A stretch of DNA of 8,312 nucleotides from Caldifarciminota bacterium (GTDB lineage: Bacteria; Hydrothermota; Tepidihabitantia; Tepidihabitantales; CAIPLT01), in NCBI GenBank assembly GCA_025061975.1, contig JANXBB010000124.1, positions 1 through 8,312 on the forward strand. Direction: 5' to 3'. Shown in pieces: positions 1 through 6,274 of the stretch. Position 1 is the first letter of the stretch. The number at the start of each line of letters is the position of its first letter. The position numbers were made by a program, and so were the translations under genes. The notes beneath the pieces are model-generated. The model did not search any database, was not told the origin of the DNA, and saw only the letters and a program-made list of their open reading frames with translations.

Positions 1-491
1 TTTAATTTGTCAAAGCTAGAATTTTGTAATAACTCCCCAAATTCCGAATAAGTTAATTTTTTAAAATGTTTATAAAACAAATAGTCATGCGAAGTATCAT
101 TTGTCACTAATATTACGGATTCGGAAATATAGCGTTGTAAACTAAGCCTTAAAAATGGTGCTATAAAGTTCATGTATAACCACAAAACAACAAAAACATT
201 CCAGATATAATAACTTTTATTGAAATTTTTTGCAAAAATATCTATAACACAAATTGTTAAAATAGTAAATAAAAAAATACTCTGAGTTTTTAGGTTAAAT
301 CCAAAATGCGGTTTTAAAACATTTGAATATTCTCCGAAAATATAACTCCAAAAACCAATTGCCCCTAAAATAATTATCGCATCAATTAATATATTTACCA
401 AAGATTTCGAATCGGTTTTAAAAACCCCAACACTCCCTATACAAATAAAAAATAAAATAACAGCTTCTATAATATAATATGTACGTCTCAT
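1..491 (-). CDS. Partial membrane protein of unknown function (N-terminal 163 residues)
   Basis: An open frame starts with ATG at 491 and runs off the left edge with no stop, giving 163 codons. An in-frame TAG lies directly before the ATG, so the frame cannot start further upstream. Hydrophobic stretches at about residues 6-24, 32-54, 70-88 and 94-113 predict four membrane helices. A more polar region from about residue 115 (RLSLQRY and onward) looks like the start of a soluble domain. Four to five N-terminal helices followed by a soluble domain also occur in polyprenyl-phosphate sugar transferases (WbaP/PssY type), and a glycosyltransferase lies elsewhere in the window. However, I see no diagnostic residue of that family and no Rossmann glycine motif, so the function is left open. 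No clear Shine-Dalgarno site precedes the start. It begins 44 bp after porB and may have its own promoter. Confidence 0.7.
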   Translation of the reverse strand, partial: MRRTYYIIEAVILFFICIGSVGVFKTDSKSLVNILIDAIIILGAIGFWSYIFGEYSNVLKPHFGFNLKTQSIFLFTILTICVIDIFAKNFNKSYYIWNVFVVLWLYMNFIAPFLRLSLQRYISESVILVTNDTSHDYLFYKHFKKLTYSEFGELLQNSSFDKL

Positions 492-513
492 CTAAGCTAT
501 TTCATATCTTTTT

Positions 514-519
514 ATTATA
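514..519 (-). promoter_or_regulatory. Candidate -10 box for the left-edge membrane protein gene
   Basis: The minus strand reads TATAAT here, an exact -10 consensus, in the 44-bp gap between porB and the membrane protein gene. It predicts a transcript starting near 507, about 16 nt before the ATG. No convincing -35 hexamer is found at a 16-18 bp spacing (best candidates resemble AGTATA), and the surroundings are very AT-rich, so chance is a real possibility. The gap holds no hairpin with a T-run, so read-through from porB is equally possible. Confidence 0.3.
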
Positions 520-535
520 CTGTATTTTGATATTT

Positions 536-1441
536 TTATACTATAAGCTGAGCCTTCTTTAACAAAAGATTAAATTCGAAATCAACAGTTTTCTGGATTT
601 GTTCAATGTCTTTTTCTTGAAGGTGACTGAATCGCCCCTGAAGCTTTAAGTATTCTCGCACTGGTATTGGCTTTTCCGGTACAATATTTATTGTGTACTT
701 AACCCCATTTTCACACTCATATAATGGAAAAATATTTGTTAACACTGCTAAACGACATATAGTAATCATCAACTCTGGAGCCATCTTCCAGCCTGTTGGA
801 CATGGAGCAAAAATATGAATAAACTTAGTCCCTTTTATTTGTTGTGCTTTGCGAAACTTATTAATCAAGTCATCAGGATAAGCCAAAGTCGCAGTAGCTA
901 CATAGGGTATTCGATGGGAAATCATAATTTCACTTATATTCTTTTTAGGCTCTCCTTTAGGATTACCAACAGGAGTTGTAGTAGTCCACGCACCTTTTGG
1001 AGTTGCCGATGATCTTTGTATGCCAGTATTCATGTAGGCTTCATTATCATAGCACGCATAAATAATATCGTCATTTCTTTCAGCTACCCCGGATAACGAT
1101 TGAATGCCAATGTCAAGTGTACCTCCATCGCCAGCCCAAGCTAAAACAGTAATATCTTTTTTACCCTGAATTTCTAATGCCGCTTTTATACCCGAAGCTG
1201 CGACGGCTGCAGTCTCAAACGCAGTATGATAAACCGGAACATGAAGCGAATGCATAGGAAACGGGCCATCGATAATCGTCCAACAACAAGCCGGAATAAC
1301 TACAATAGTTTTTTCGCCTAACGCCTTAAGTACTAGCCTCATTGCAAGTGCTCCTCCACAACCCGGACAAGCAACATGTCCTGGAAACATGTATTCTTTT
1401 TCAGGTATCGTAAAATTTCTACTCTCCATTTTTATGTTCAT
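536..1441 (-). CDS. porB: 2-oxoacid (pyruvate-type):ferredoxin oxidoreductase, beta subunit
   Basis: This is the thiamine-diphosphate subunit of a four-subunit, CoA-acylating 2-oxoacid:ferredoxin oxidoreductase. It is a 301-residue cytoplasmic protein, normal for a separate PorB. The N-terminal CPGCGG motif has Cys25 and Cys28. With Cys52 or Cys53 (PACCWT) and Cys214 (FAPCPTGW) it can supply the four ligands of the [4Fe-4S] cluster that PorB holds in this family. The TPP/Mg motif is AGDGGTLDIG (103-112) followed by YDNEAYMNTGIQRS (131-144), and the family stretch TPKGAWTTTTPVG (147-159) follows. The ATG overlaps the porA stop by 4 bp (ATGA), with GGGGAG about 8 nt upstream, which suggests translational coupling and roughly equal subunit synthesis. 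Met5 is a possible but less well-placed start. Pyruvate is the likeliest substrate. 2-oxoisovalerate enzymes share all these motifs and cannot be excluded. Confidence 0.93.
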   Translation of the reverse strand: MNIKMESRNFTIPEKEYMFPGHVACPGCGGALAMRLVLKALGEKTIVVIPACCWTIIDGPFPMHSLHVPVYHTAFETAAVAASGIKAALEIQGKKDITVLAWAGDGGTLDIGIQSLSGVAERNDDIIYACYDNEAYMNTGIQRSSATPKGAWTTTTPVGNPKGEPKKNISEIMISHRIPYVATATLAYPDDLINKFRKAQQIKGTKFIHIFAPCPTGWKMAPELMITICRLAVLTNIFPLYECENGVKYTINIVPEKPIPVREYLKLQGRFSHLQEKDIEQIQKTVDFEFNLLLKKAQLIV

Positions 1442-2592
1442 AATCTAACTCCCCGATAAATCACCGGTTCAGCCGGTGTTTCTTCTTTATAAGTATATTC
1501 AATAATTTCTCGAATATCCTTAGGTGTAACATCACGACCACCCAATCCGATAATAAACGAATATACCGGTGGCGAAGCTGGAAGCCCATATAAAACAGAT
1601 TTTATTTCTTGCGCAAAAATTCCCCCATGACCAAATGAAATGTTACGATCGATGACACAAACTTTCTGAGCCCGATATAGAATGTCTCGCAAAATCTCCC
1701 GTGGAGTGGGCCGAAACACTCGGTATTTCAACAGTCCTACTTTCCGCCCTTCGTCTCGCATTTCGTCAATTACTAACCGCGCCGTAGAAGTAATTGTTCC
1801 TGAGGTTACGAGAATTACTTTAGCGTCGTCACAACGATAGGGCTCTACTAATCCATATTGGCGACCAAAGTGTTTTTTATATTCTTCGTCTATTTCTTTG
1901 ATTACTGCAAGCGCTTCGGTATGCGCTTTTTGAATTTTATACCTAAGTTCAAAATAGTGATCCGGATTTGTAAGTCCACCATAGGCGCGTGGGTTATTAA
2001 CGTCTAATTTGGTCTTCAAGTTATACGGAGGTAAAAACTCATCAACTTGTTCTTGATCGGGAATATCGACCGGCTCAGATGTGTGTGATAACACAAAAGC
2101 ATCGAGTATTAACATAACAGGCAATAACACTCGTTCAGCGATCTTAAAAGCTTGAATTGTAGTATCTAAAACTTCTTGATTCGACTCACAATATATCTGA
2201 ATCCAGCCTACATCTCGTTGGGCAAGTGAATCATTCTGATCAGTCCATACTGACCAACCCGGCCCCATCGCACGGTTAATATTAGCCATCACTACCGGTG
2301 TCCGAGCTCCCACAGCCCAATGAAGCATTTCGTGCATTAATGCCAAACCATGAGCCGAGGTCGCTGTAAACGCTCTAGCGCCACTTGCCGATGCCGCGAT
2401 ACATGCAGCCATTGCCGAGTGTTCAGATTCAACTTTAATAAACTTAGCATTTAATTTCCCACTAGCACAAAATTCTGAAAGAAGCTCAACAACCTGAGTC
2501 TGTGGAGTTATTGGATAAGCAGCGATTACTTGTGCTCGCGCTAGTTTTACACCATAACTAACAGCATGATTACCAGTGACAACTTTTTTCAT
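1438..2592 (-). CDS. porA: 2-oxoacid (pyruvate-type):ferredoxin oxidoreductase, alpha subunit
   Basis: This alpha subunit works with PorB to form the active site that converts a 2-oxoacid plus CoA to acyl-CoA, CO2 and reduced ferredoxin. It has 384 residues, typical of an archaeal/Thermotoga-type PorA. The N-terminal pyrimidine-binding domain shows AAYPITPQT (24-32) and VESEHSAMAA (54-63), then GLALMHEMLHWAVGAR (82-97) and NRAMGPGWSVWTD (106-118), all hallmarks of the family. The transketolase C-terminal-like domain follows the Asp-Glu-Phe-Leu-Pro-Pro-Tyr linker (184-190), with TSGTITSTARLVIDEM (263-278) and DRNISFGHGG (315-324). The start is ATG at 2592 with AAGGAG 8 nt upstream, 5 bp after the preceding gene. 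The match is closest to PorA as I know it, but Pyrococcus-type VorA is a close relative, so the substrate is an inference. Confidence 0.93.
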   Translation of the reverse strand: MKKVVTGNHAVSYGVKLARAQVIAAYPITPQTQVVELLSEFCASGKLNAKFIKVESEHSAMAACIAASASGARAFTATSAHGLALMHEMLHWAVGARTPVVMANINRAMGPGWSVWTDQNDSLAQRDVGWIQIYCESNQEVLDTTIQAFKIAERVLLPVMLILDAFVLSHTSEPVDIPDQEQVDEFLPPYNLKTKLDVNNPRAYGGLTNPDHYFELRYKIQKAHTEALAVIKEIDEEYKKHFGRQYGLVEPYRCDDAKVILVTSGTITSTARLVIDEMRDEGRKVGLLKYRVFRPTPREILRDILYRAQKVCVIDRNISFGHGGIFAQEIKSVLYGLPASPPVYSFIIGLGGRDVTPKDIREIIEYTYKEETPAEPVIYRGVRL

Positions 2593-2597
2593 ATTTA

Positions 2598-4331
2598 CTA
2601 CTCCTTACTGTTATCTTCTATTATCTGACTGTCTTCTATCATTGTTATTGCTTTCCGGGGGCACTCGTAAGCACATACACCACATCCTTTGCAGAAATCA
2701 TAGTCTATTTCATATTCATAGTTATCCCTAATCACTGCAAGATCCGGGCAGAAAACATAGCAGTTATCACACTTATTACATACACCGCATGAAAAGCACC
2801 GTTCTGCTTCCTTAATTGATTCGTTCTCAGAAAACCCTAAATGGATCTCTTTAAAACTTCCCTTTCGCGCTGATAAAGAAAGTTCTTTAGCCTTTGTTTG
2901 GGGCTGATGTGAAAAATAGCTTAAATTTAGATCTGAAATTTTCACAATATACGGACTAAAAACTTGAACATCGTTTTTATTCATAATATTCATCGCAGCC
3001 TTTCGGCCCATTGCAATCGCTTCTGTTACTGTTTTAGGCCCGCTTACGCAGTCTCCAATCGCATAAACTCTATCTAAATTAGTTTGGCCGTCCTCACCGG
3101 CTGCAATACCCCAAGAGGTCTTTTCAAGTTCATCGGGAATAATACTTAAGTCCACTTGTTCGCCGATTGCGGTAATTATCGTATCGCAATTTATAATATA
3201 GTTAGAATTTGGAATCGGAACCGGCGCTCTTCTACCCGAAGCATCAGGTTTACCCAATTTCATTTTCACCACCTCAAGTCCAACAACTTTTCCTTTTTTG
3301 TTTGTAACTACTTTAACTGGAGCTACTAAAAATTCGATTTTTATCCCTTCCTTCTCGCAGTCACTTACTTCTTGAGGATTAGCAGGCATTTCATTTCGAC
3401 TGCGCCGATATAAAATTACTGGTTTTCTTTTTAACCGTAATGCAACCCGAGCAGCATCGATTGCCGTATTGCCGCCACCAATTATCAAAACCCTCTTTCC
3501 CAACTTAGGCTTTCGTCCACTGTTTACTTGAGCTAAAAACTCTAACCCGGACAAAACCCCTATTGCATCATCTCCCGGAACCCCTAAAGCTCGATTTTTG
3601 TGAGCACCGTAAGCGATTATCACATAATCAAACTTTTCTTTAAGCATCGACAAAGTAATATCTTTACCTAGACTCACCCCGGTCTGAAAATTAACCCCGA
3701 GCAGTTTTAATCTATTTATTTCATTATCTAATATTTTTTTAGGCAATCGATACGCGGGAATTCCATAGCGCAGTAATCCACCTAATTTAGCTTGTCTTTC
3801 ATAAACTGTAACCGTATGGCCTTCACACGCTAAATAAAAAGCTGCAGTCATTCCTGCCGGACCCGACCCTATAATCGCAATTTTTAATTTTTGCTGAGAG
3901 CCTTTAGACTTTTCAGCACTTTGTTTGCGCAACTCTTTTACTGATACTTGTTTAAGCCCCCAATCACCAATATAGCGCTCAATATTATGAATCGATAGTG
4001 TCTCATCGTAGTCTTTTCGATTGCATTCTAATTCACAGGGATGATAACATACCCTACCAGTAATTGCAGGAAAGGGGTTGTTTTCAATAATTGTAAAATA
4101 AGCCTCTTTTATCATTCCGCGTTTTAAATAGTCACAGTAAATGGGGATTTTCTCGTGTACTGGACAACGATAACTACATGGTGGGGTTTTATTTTCATAA
4201 ACCGGTCTAAAGGTCCGCCATGAACCAGTTCGATTAAGCAAAGTACTAGTCATCGAAATTGCCCATTCGGGGTAATCAGATTCTTTATTTAAATTTGGAA
4301 GATCAACTTTGTATTTCTCTAACCATTTCAT
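2598..4331 (-). CDS. PorD-type delta subunit carrying an inserted GltD/NfnB-like NAD(P)H flavoprotein module
   Basis: A 577-residue redox protein occupies the delta position of a porG-D-A-B operon, where ordinary PorD is only about 80-105 residues. Numbering is from ATG 4331. A PorD-like NRTGSWRTFRP lies at 33-43. A GltD/dihydropyrimidine-dehydrogenase-type cysteine domain follows (Cys52, 56, 66, 95, 99, 103). Next come an FAD site IIGSGPAG (153-160) with GGLLRYGIP (184-192), a second dinucleotide site IIGGGNTAIDAAR (283-295) followed by YRRSRNEMPA (308-317) as in NADPH-binding GltD, and YAIGDC (423-428). The C-terminus has a two-cluster ferredoxin domain: Cys518, 521, 524, 528 and Cys547, 550, 553, 557, plus extra Cys512 and Cys515. 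It probably passes electrons between PorAB and NAD(P)H as well as ferredoxin. ATG 4331 has AGGA 5 nt upstream. TTG 4364 or ATG 4361 would extend the protein without a visible ribosome site. Confidence 0.88.
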   Translation of the reverse strand: MKWLEKYKVDLPNLNKESDYPEWAISMTSTLLNRTGSWRTFRPVYENKTPPCSYRCPVHEKIPIYCDYLKRGMIKEAYFTIIENNPFPAITGRVCYHPCELECNRKDYDETLSIHNIERYIGDWGLKQVSVKELRKQSAEKSKGSQQKLKIAIIGSGPAGMTAAFYLACEGHTVTVYERQAKLGGLLRYGIPAYRLPKKILDNEINRLKLLGVNFQTGVSLGKDITLSMLKEKFDYVIIAYGAHKNRALGVPGDDAIGVLSGLEFLAQVNSGRKPKLGKRVLIIGGGNTAIDAARVALRLKRKPVILYRRSRNEMPANPQEVSDCEKEGIKIEFLVAPVKVVTNKKGKVVGLEVVKMKLGKPDASGRRAPVPIPNSNYIINCDTIITAIGEQVDLSIIPDELEKTSWGIAAGEDGQTNLDRVYAIGDCVSGPKTVTEAIAMGRKAAMNIMNKNDVQVFSPYIVKISDLNLSYFSHQPQTKAKELSLSARKGSFKEIHLGFSENESIKEAERCFSCGVCNKCDNCYVFCPDLAVIRDNYEYEIDYDFCKGCGVCAYECPRKAITMIEDSQIIEDNSKE

Positions 4332-4878
4332 AAGCTTCCTTTGTAGCTTCAATGTTTTCATCAATTTTTAATGGTACATATTCTTTAATCCCATCAATAA
4401 CTTGCTCTAAAGTGACATAATTAGTAATGCGAACAAATGCTCCAAGAATTGCTGTGTTTACTATTGGTGCTGTTTTTGGCCCCAGACGATATTTTATCGC
4501 AATTTTAGTAGCATCAACGGTTGCTAATCGATAATTTTTAAACTCAGGATGTAGTTGAAGTGTCTTGTGAATATCCAAATTATCAGGATAGTTTAATAAG
4601 ATCCAACCATTAGGCTTTAGCCCTTGAGTAATATTTACAGTCCGAACAAGCATCGGATCAAGAACTACAATATCATCTGGAGTATAAACTTTACATCGAA
4701 GTAAGATCGGTTTAGTATCAAATCGTAAAAATGCCTGCACGGGTGCGCCACGTCGTTCAACTCCAAATTCCGGAAAAGTTTGAACATATTTACCTTCGGC
4801 AAAAAGAGCTGTGGCCAAGATTTCTGAAGCAATAACTGCTCCTTGACCACCTCGTCCATGAAACCTAATTTCTTTCAT
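4303..4878 (-). CDS. porG: 2-oxoacid (pyruvate-type):ferredoxin oxidoreductase, gamma subunit
   Basis: The gamma subunit is a structural, CoA-contacting part of the 2-oxoacid:ferredoxin oxidoreductase complex. It has 191 residues, the usual size for a separate PorG. The N-terminus carries the signature FHGRGGQGAV (6-15), followed by the family block FPEFGVERRGAPVQAFLR (35-52), VVLDP (71-75) and, near the C-terminus, NTAILGAF (141-148). The start is ATG at 4878 with AGGG a few bases upstream, 15 bp after the fabH stop. The 3' end overlaps the next gene by 29 bp (61 bp or so if that gene's upstream starts are used). In Pyrococcus one gamma subunit serves both the pyruvate and the 2-oxoisovalerate enzyme, so the gamma sequence says little about substrate. 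Its place at the head of the G-D-A-B order matches the archaeal and Thermotoga arrangement. Confidence 0.93.
   Translation of the reverse strand: MKEIRFHGRGGQGAVIASEILATALFAEGKYVQTFPEFGVERRGAPVQAFLRFDTKPILLRCKVYTPDDIVVLDPMLVRTVNITQGLKPNGWILLNYPDNLDIHKTLQLHPEFKNYRLATVDATKIAIKYRLGPKTAPIVNTAILGAFVRITNYVTLEQVIDGIKEYVPLKIDENIEATKEAYEMVREIQS
4335..4342 (-). promoter_or_regulatory. Shine-Dalgarno site deciding the start of the fused delta-type subunit
   Basis: The minus strand reads AAAGGAAG, with its AGGA core ending 5 nt before ATG 4331. The upstream alternatives TTG 4364 and ATG 4361 are preceded by an AT-rich stretch (ACCATTAAAAATTG) with no purine-rich site. This favours 4331 and a 29-bp overlap with porG. 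The site lies within porG codons (Lys-Glu-Ala), so it could be partly fortuitous. Confidence 0.6.
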
Positions 4879-4893
4879 ATTCCCTACTCTTTC

Positions 4894-5874
4894 CTACCAT
4901 TTTAAAATCATTGCGGCCCAGGTAAATCCTGCCCCAAAAGCCGCAAATAGTATATAATTATTATCCTTTATTTTACCTTCGTAATAAGCATCGTGTAATG
5001 CTACCGGTATTGTAGCTGCAGACATGTTGCCATATTTATGGATTACAAGATAAGTCTTCTCTAAAGGAATATTGGTTCGTTTTATCGTTGCATCAATAAT
5101 TCGATAATTTGCCTGATGAGGAATAAACAGATCAATCTCACTGCTAGAAAGATTAGCATCAGCTAATACCTGAAGTGTCGCATTCTCCATTTCCCGAACT
5201 GCATTTTTAAAAACCTCATTTCCTACCATATGAACCGTATGAAGCTTTTTTTCAACTGTTTCTTTGCTTGCAGGCATTCTCGTACCCCCTGCAGGTTGAT
5301 AAAGAAGTTCAGCTAATGTTCCATCCGAACCCCAGTTAGATGCAACAATTCCTCGTTCTTCGTCGGTTGGGACAACAATACAAACACCGGCACCATCGCC
5401 AAACAGCACACAAGTTCTGCGGTCTTCCCAATTCACCACTTTAGACATCACCTCGGCTCCTGCAACAAGTACCTTTTTCGCTCTTTTCCCGTTAATTAAG
5501 TTTGCCGCAATCTCTAACGCATACAAAAATCCGCAACAACCGGCATTAACATCAAACGCTACCGGACCGGAAAGTCCTAACGCTTTCTCAACCCAACATG
5601 CAGTTGATGGATAAATTGTATCTGGTGTTGAAGTCCCGACTATTATCGTGTCAAGATCTGTTGGTTTAAGGTTGGCTTGCTTTAACGCCTCTTTGGCTGC
5701 AATTACGATCAAATCCGAAGTCGCAGTATCCGAATCGGCGATTCTCCGTTCCTTAATTCCTGTTCGTTCCGTAATCCATTCGTCGGAAGTGTCGACCATT
5801 TTTTCTAAATCAAAATTTGTTAATATTCGCTTTGGTAAACCAACGCCTAATCCAACAATTTTTAGTTTTTTCAC
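4894..5874 (-). CDS. fabH: Beta-ketoacyl-ACP synthase III
   Basis: This enzyme condenses an acyl-CoA primer with malonyl-ACP to start type II fatty-acid synthesis in the cytoplasm. It has 326 residues, close to the family's usual ~320. The complete thiolase-fold triad is visible: Cys113 in NAGCCGFLYAL (110-120), His253 in FIPHQAN (250-256) and Asn283 in YGNMSAAT (281-288). Other hallmarks are MVDTSDEWITERTGI (26-40), LFGDGAG (157-163) and the C-terminal FGAGFTWAAM. The position equivalent to E. coli Phe87 appears to be Tyr88 (TIYPS). A bulky side chain there suggests a short primer rather than a long one, but does not separate acetyl-CoA from branched primers. The start is GTG at 5874. The homologous N-terminus begins there, no Shine-Dalgarno site precedes it, and a promoter sits just upstream. 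It is the first gene of the por operon. Confidence 0.93.
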   Translation of the reverse strand: MKKLKIVGLGVGLPKRILTNFDLEKMVDTSDEWITERTGIKERRIADSDTATSDLIVIAAKEALKQANLKPTDLDTIIVGTSTPDTIYPSTACWVEKALGLSGPVAFDVNAGCCGFLYALEIAANLINGKRAKKVLVAGAEVMSKVVNWEDRRTCVLFGDGAGVCIVVPTDEERGIVASNWGSDGTLAELLYQPAGGTRMPASKETVEKKLHTVHMVGNEVFKNAVREMENATLQVLADANLSSSEIDLFIPHQANYRIIDATIKRTNIPLEKTYLVIHKYGNMSAATIPVALHDAYYEGKIKDNNYILFAAFGAGFTWAAMILKW

Positions 5875-5882
5875 AGTCTAAT

Positions 5883-5911
5883 AATATAATCAATAAAGTC
5901 CATTTCGTCAA
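5883..5911 (-). promoter_or_regulatory. Sigma-70-type promoter for the fabH-por operon, predicted leaderless transcript
   Basis: On the minus strand TTGACG (5906-5911, five of six -35 consensus bases) is separated by exactly 17 bp from TATATT (5883-5888, five of six -10 consensus bases). The predicted transcription start, about 7 nt beyond the -10 box, falls at about 5874-5878. The fabH GTG begins at 5874, so the message should have a leader of 0-4 nt. This agrees with the lack of any Shine-Dalgarno site before fabH, whereas porG, porA and porB downstream have them. Confidence 0.65.
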
Positions 5912-5927
5912 GGACAAAATAGTTTTT

Positions 5928-5952
5928 GTAATAGCTCCATATCCGTTATTAC
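5928..5952. repeat. Short inverted repeat upstream of the fabH promoter
   Basis: GTAATA (5928-5933) and TATTAC (5947-5952) form a perfect 6-bp inverted repeat around a 13-base centre, starting 16 bp upstream of the -35 box. No T-run follows on either strand, so it is not an intrinsic terminator. It could be an operator for a dimeric regulator, but an AT-rich 6-bp repeat of this kind also arises often by chance. Confidence 0.25.
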
Positions 5953-5956
5953 TAAA

Positions 5957-6008
5957 GCCGTAGATCAACGGTCATTTGCAAGGAAAAATCCTTGCCCACA
6001 TCTACCGC
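5957..6008 (-). repeat. Nested inverted repeat / potential RNA hairpin in the yjbQ-fabH spacer
   Basis: An inner perfect 7-bp stem, GCAAGGA (5978-5984) with TCCTTGC (5989-5995), closes a 4-base loop. It sits within an outer pair, GTAGAT (5960-5965) with ATCTAC (6000-6005). After one C-C mismatch the outer stem continues with GC (5957-5958) pairing GC (6007-6008). The two stems are separated by an asymmetric internal loop of 12 and 4 bases. The structure covers the 3' end and TGA stop of the 76-codon frame and lies 46 bp upstream of the fabH -35 box. No T-run follows on either strand, so it is not a standard intrinsic terminator. It could be a structured 3' end, a processing site or a regulatory element. 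Confidence 0.45.
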
Positions 6009-6195
6009 AACCTTCAGTAACATTAACAGGAAGATAATTCTTATAATATCTTCGAATATTAAATGCTTGTCTAATCTCATATTGTGGATTAATATAAATA
6101 GATTTATTTGATCTAATATGAACTCGAAAACTTAAGCGAAGATATCCCCGGGACCGTATAGGATAGTGTGGTGCTCCTTTCAATAGAATTTTCAT
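5965..6195 (-). CDS. Doubtful small basic protein, 76 residues, unknown
   Basis: A 76-codon frame (ATG 6195, TGA 5965-5967) lies in the roughly 400-bp spacer between yjbQ and fabH. I recognise no family. The product would be strongly basic (10 Arg and 4 Lys against 3 acidic residues), rich in Ile, Arg and Tyr, without a membrane segment or signal peptide. It ends with a Cys-x-x-Cys pair (Cys63 and Cys66 in EGCGRCGQG). For coding: it is the longest frame in the gap, it shares the strand of its neighbours, and its start forms an ATGA overlap with a tiny upstream frame that has a good ribosome site. Against coding: it has no ribosome site of its own at normal distance, and its last 14 codons coincide with a strong nested inverted repeat, which would constrain the sequence by structure rather than by protein. 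It may be a real small protein, a gene remnant, or a chance frame. Confidence 0.35.
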   Translation of the reverse strand: MKILLKGAPHYPIRSRGYLRLSFRVHIRSNKSIYINPQYEIRQAFNIRRYYKNYLPVNVTEGCGRCGQGFFLANDR

Positions 6196-6274
6196 ATATT
6201 ATTATGATGCACAAAAAACTCCTTGAGGATAATTTTTCTTGGTATGAAACATTTAACCATGTTTGTTTTGTAGA

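Noticed and set aside
815..1012. 65-codon plus-strand open frame within porB
   Set aside because: It is fully antisense to conserved porB motifs, without support of its own.
4665..4859. 64-codon minus-strand frame inside porG and a 60-codon one (6805-6987) inside the transporter gene
   Set aside because: Both are alternative frames wholly inside clear genes on the same strand, without motifs or ribosome sites.
5648..5881. 77-codon plus-strand open frame opposite the fabH 5' end
   Set aside because: It is antisense to the conserved N-terminal part of FabH and runs into the fabH promoter. Shadow frame.
6214..6230. TCCT-CA-AGGA followed by a T-run on the minus strand, as a possible yjbQ terminator
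   Set aside because: The stem is only 4 bp with a 2-base loop, too short for an intrinsic terminator. The AGGA half is better explained as a ribosome site.
6247..6264. AAACAT/ATGTTT inverted repeat just after yjbQ
   Set aside because: A 6-bp AT-rich stem with a 6-base loop and no T-run. Expected by chance in this composition.
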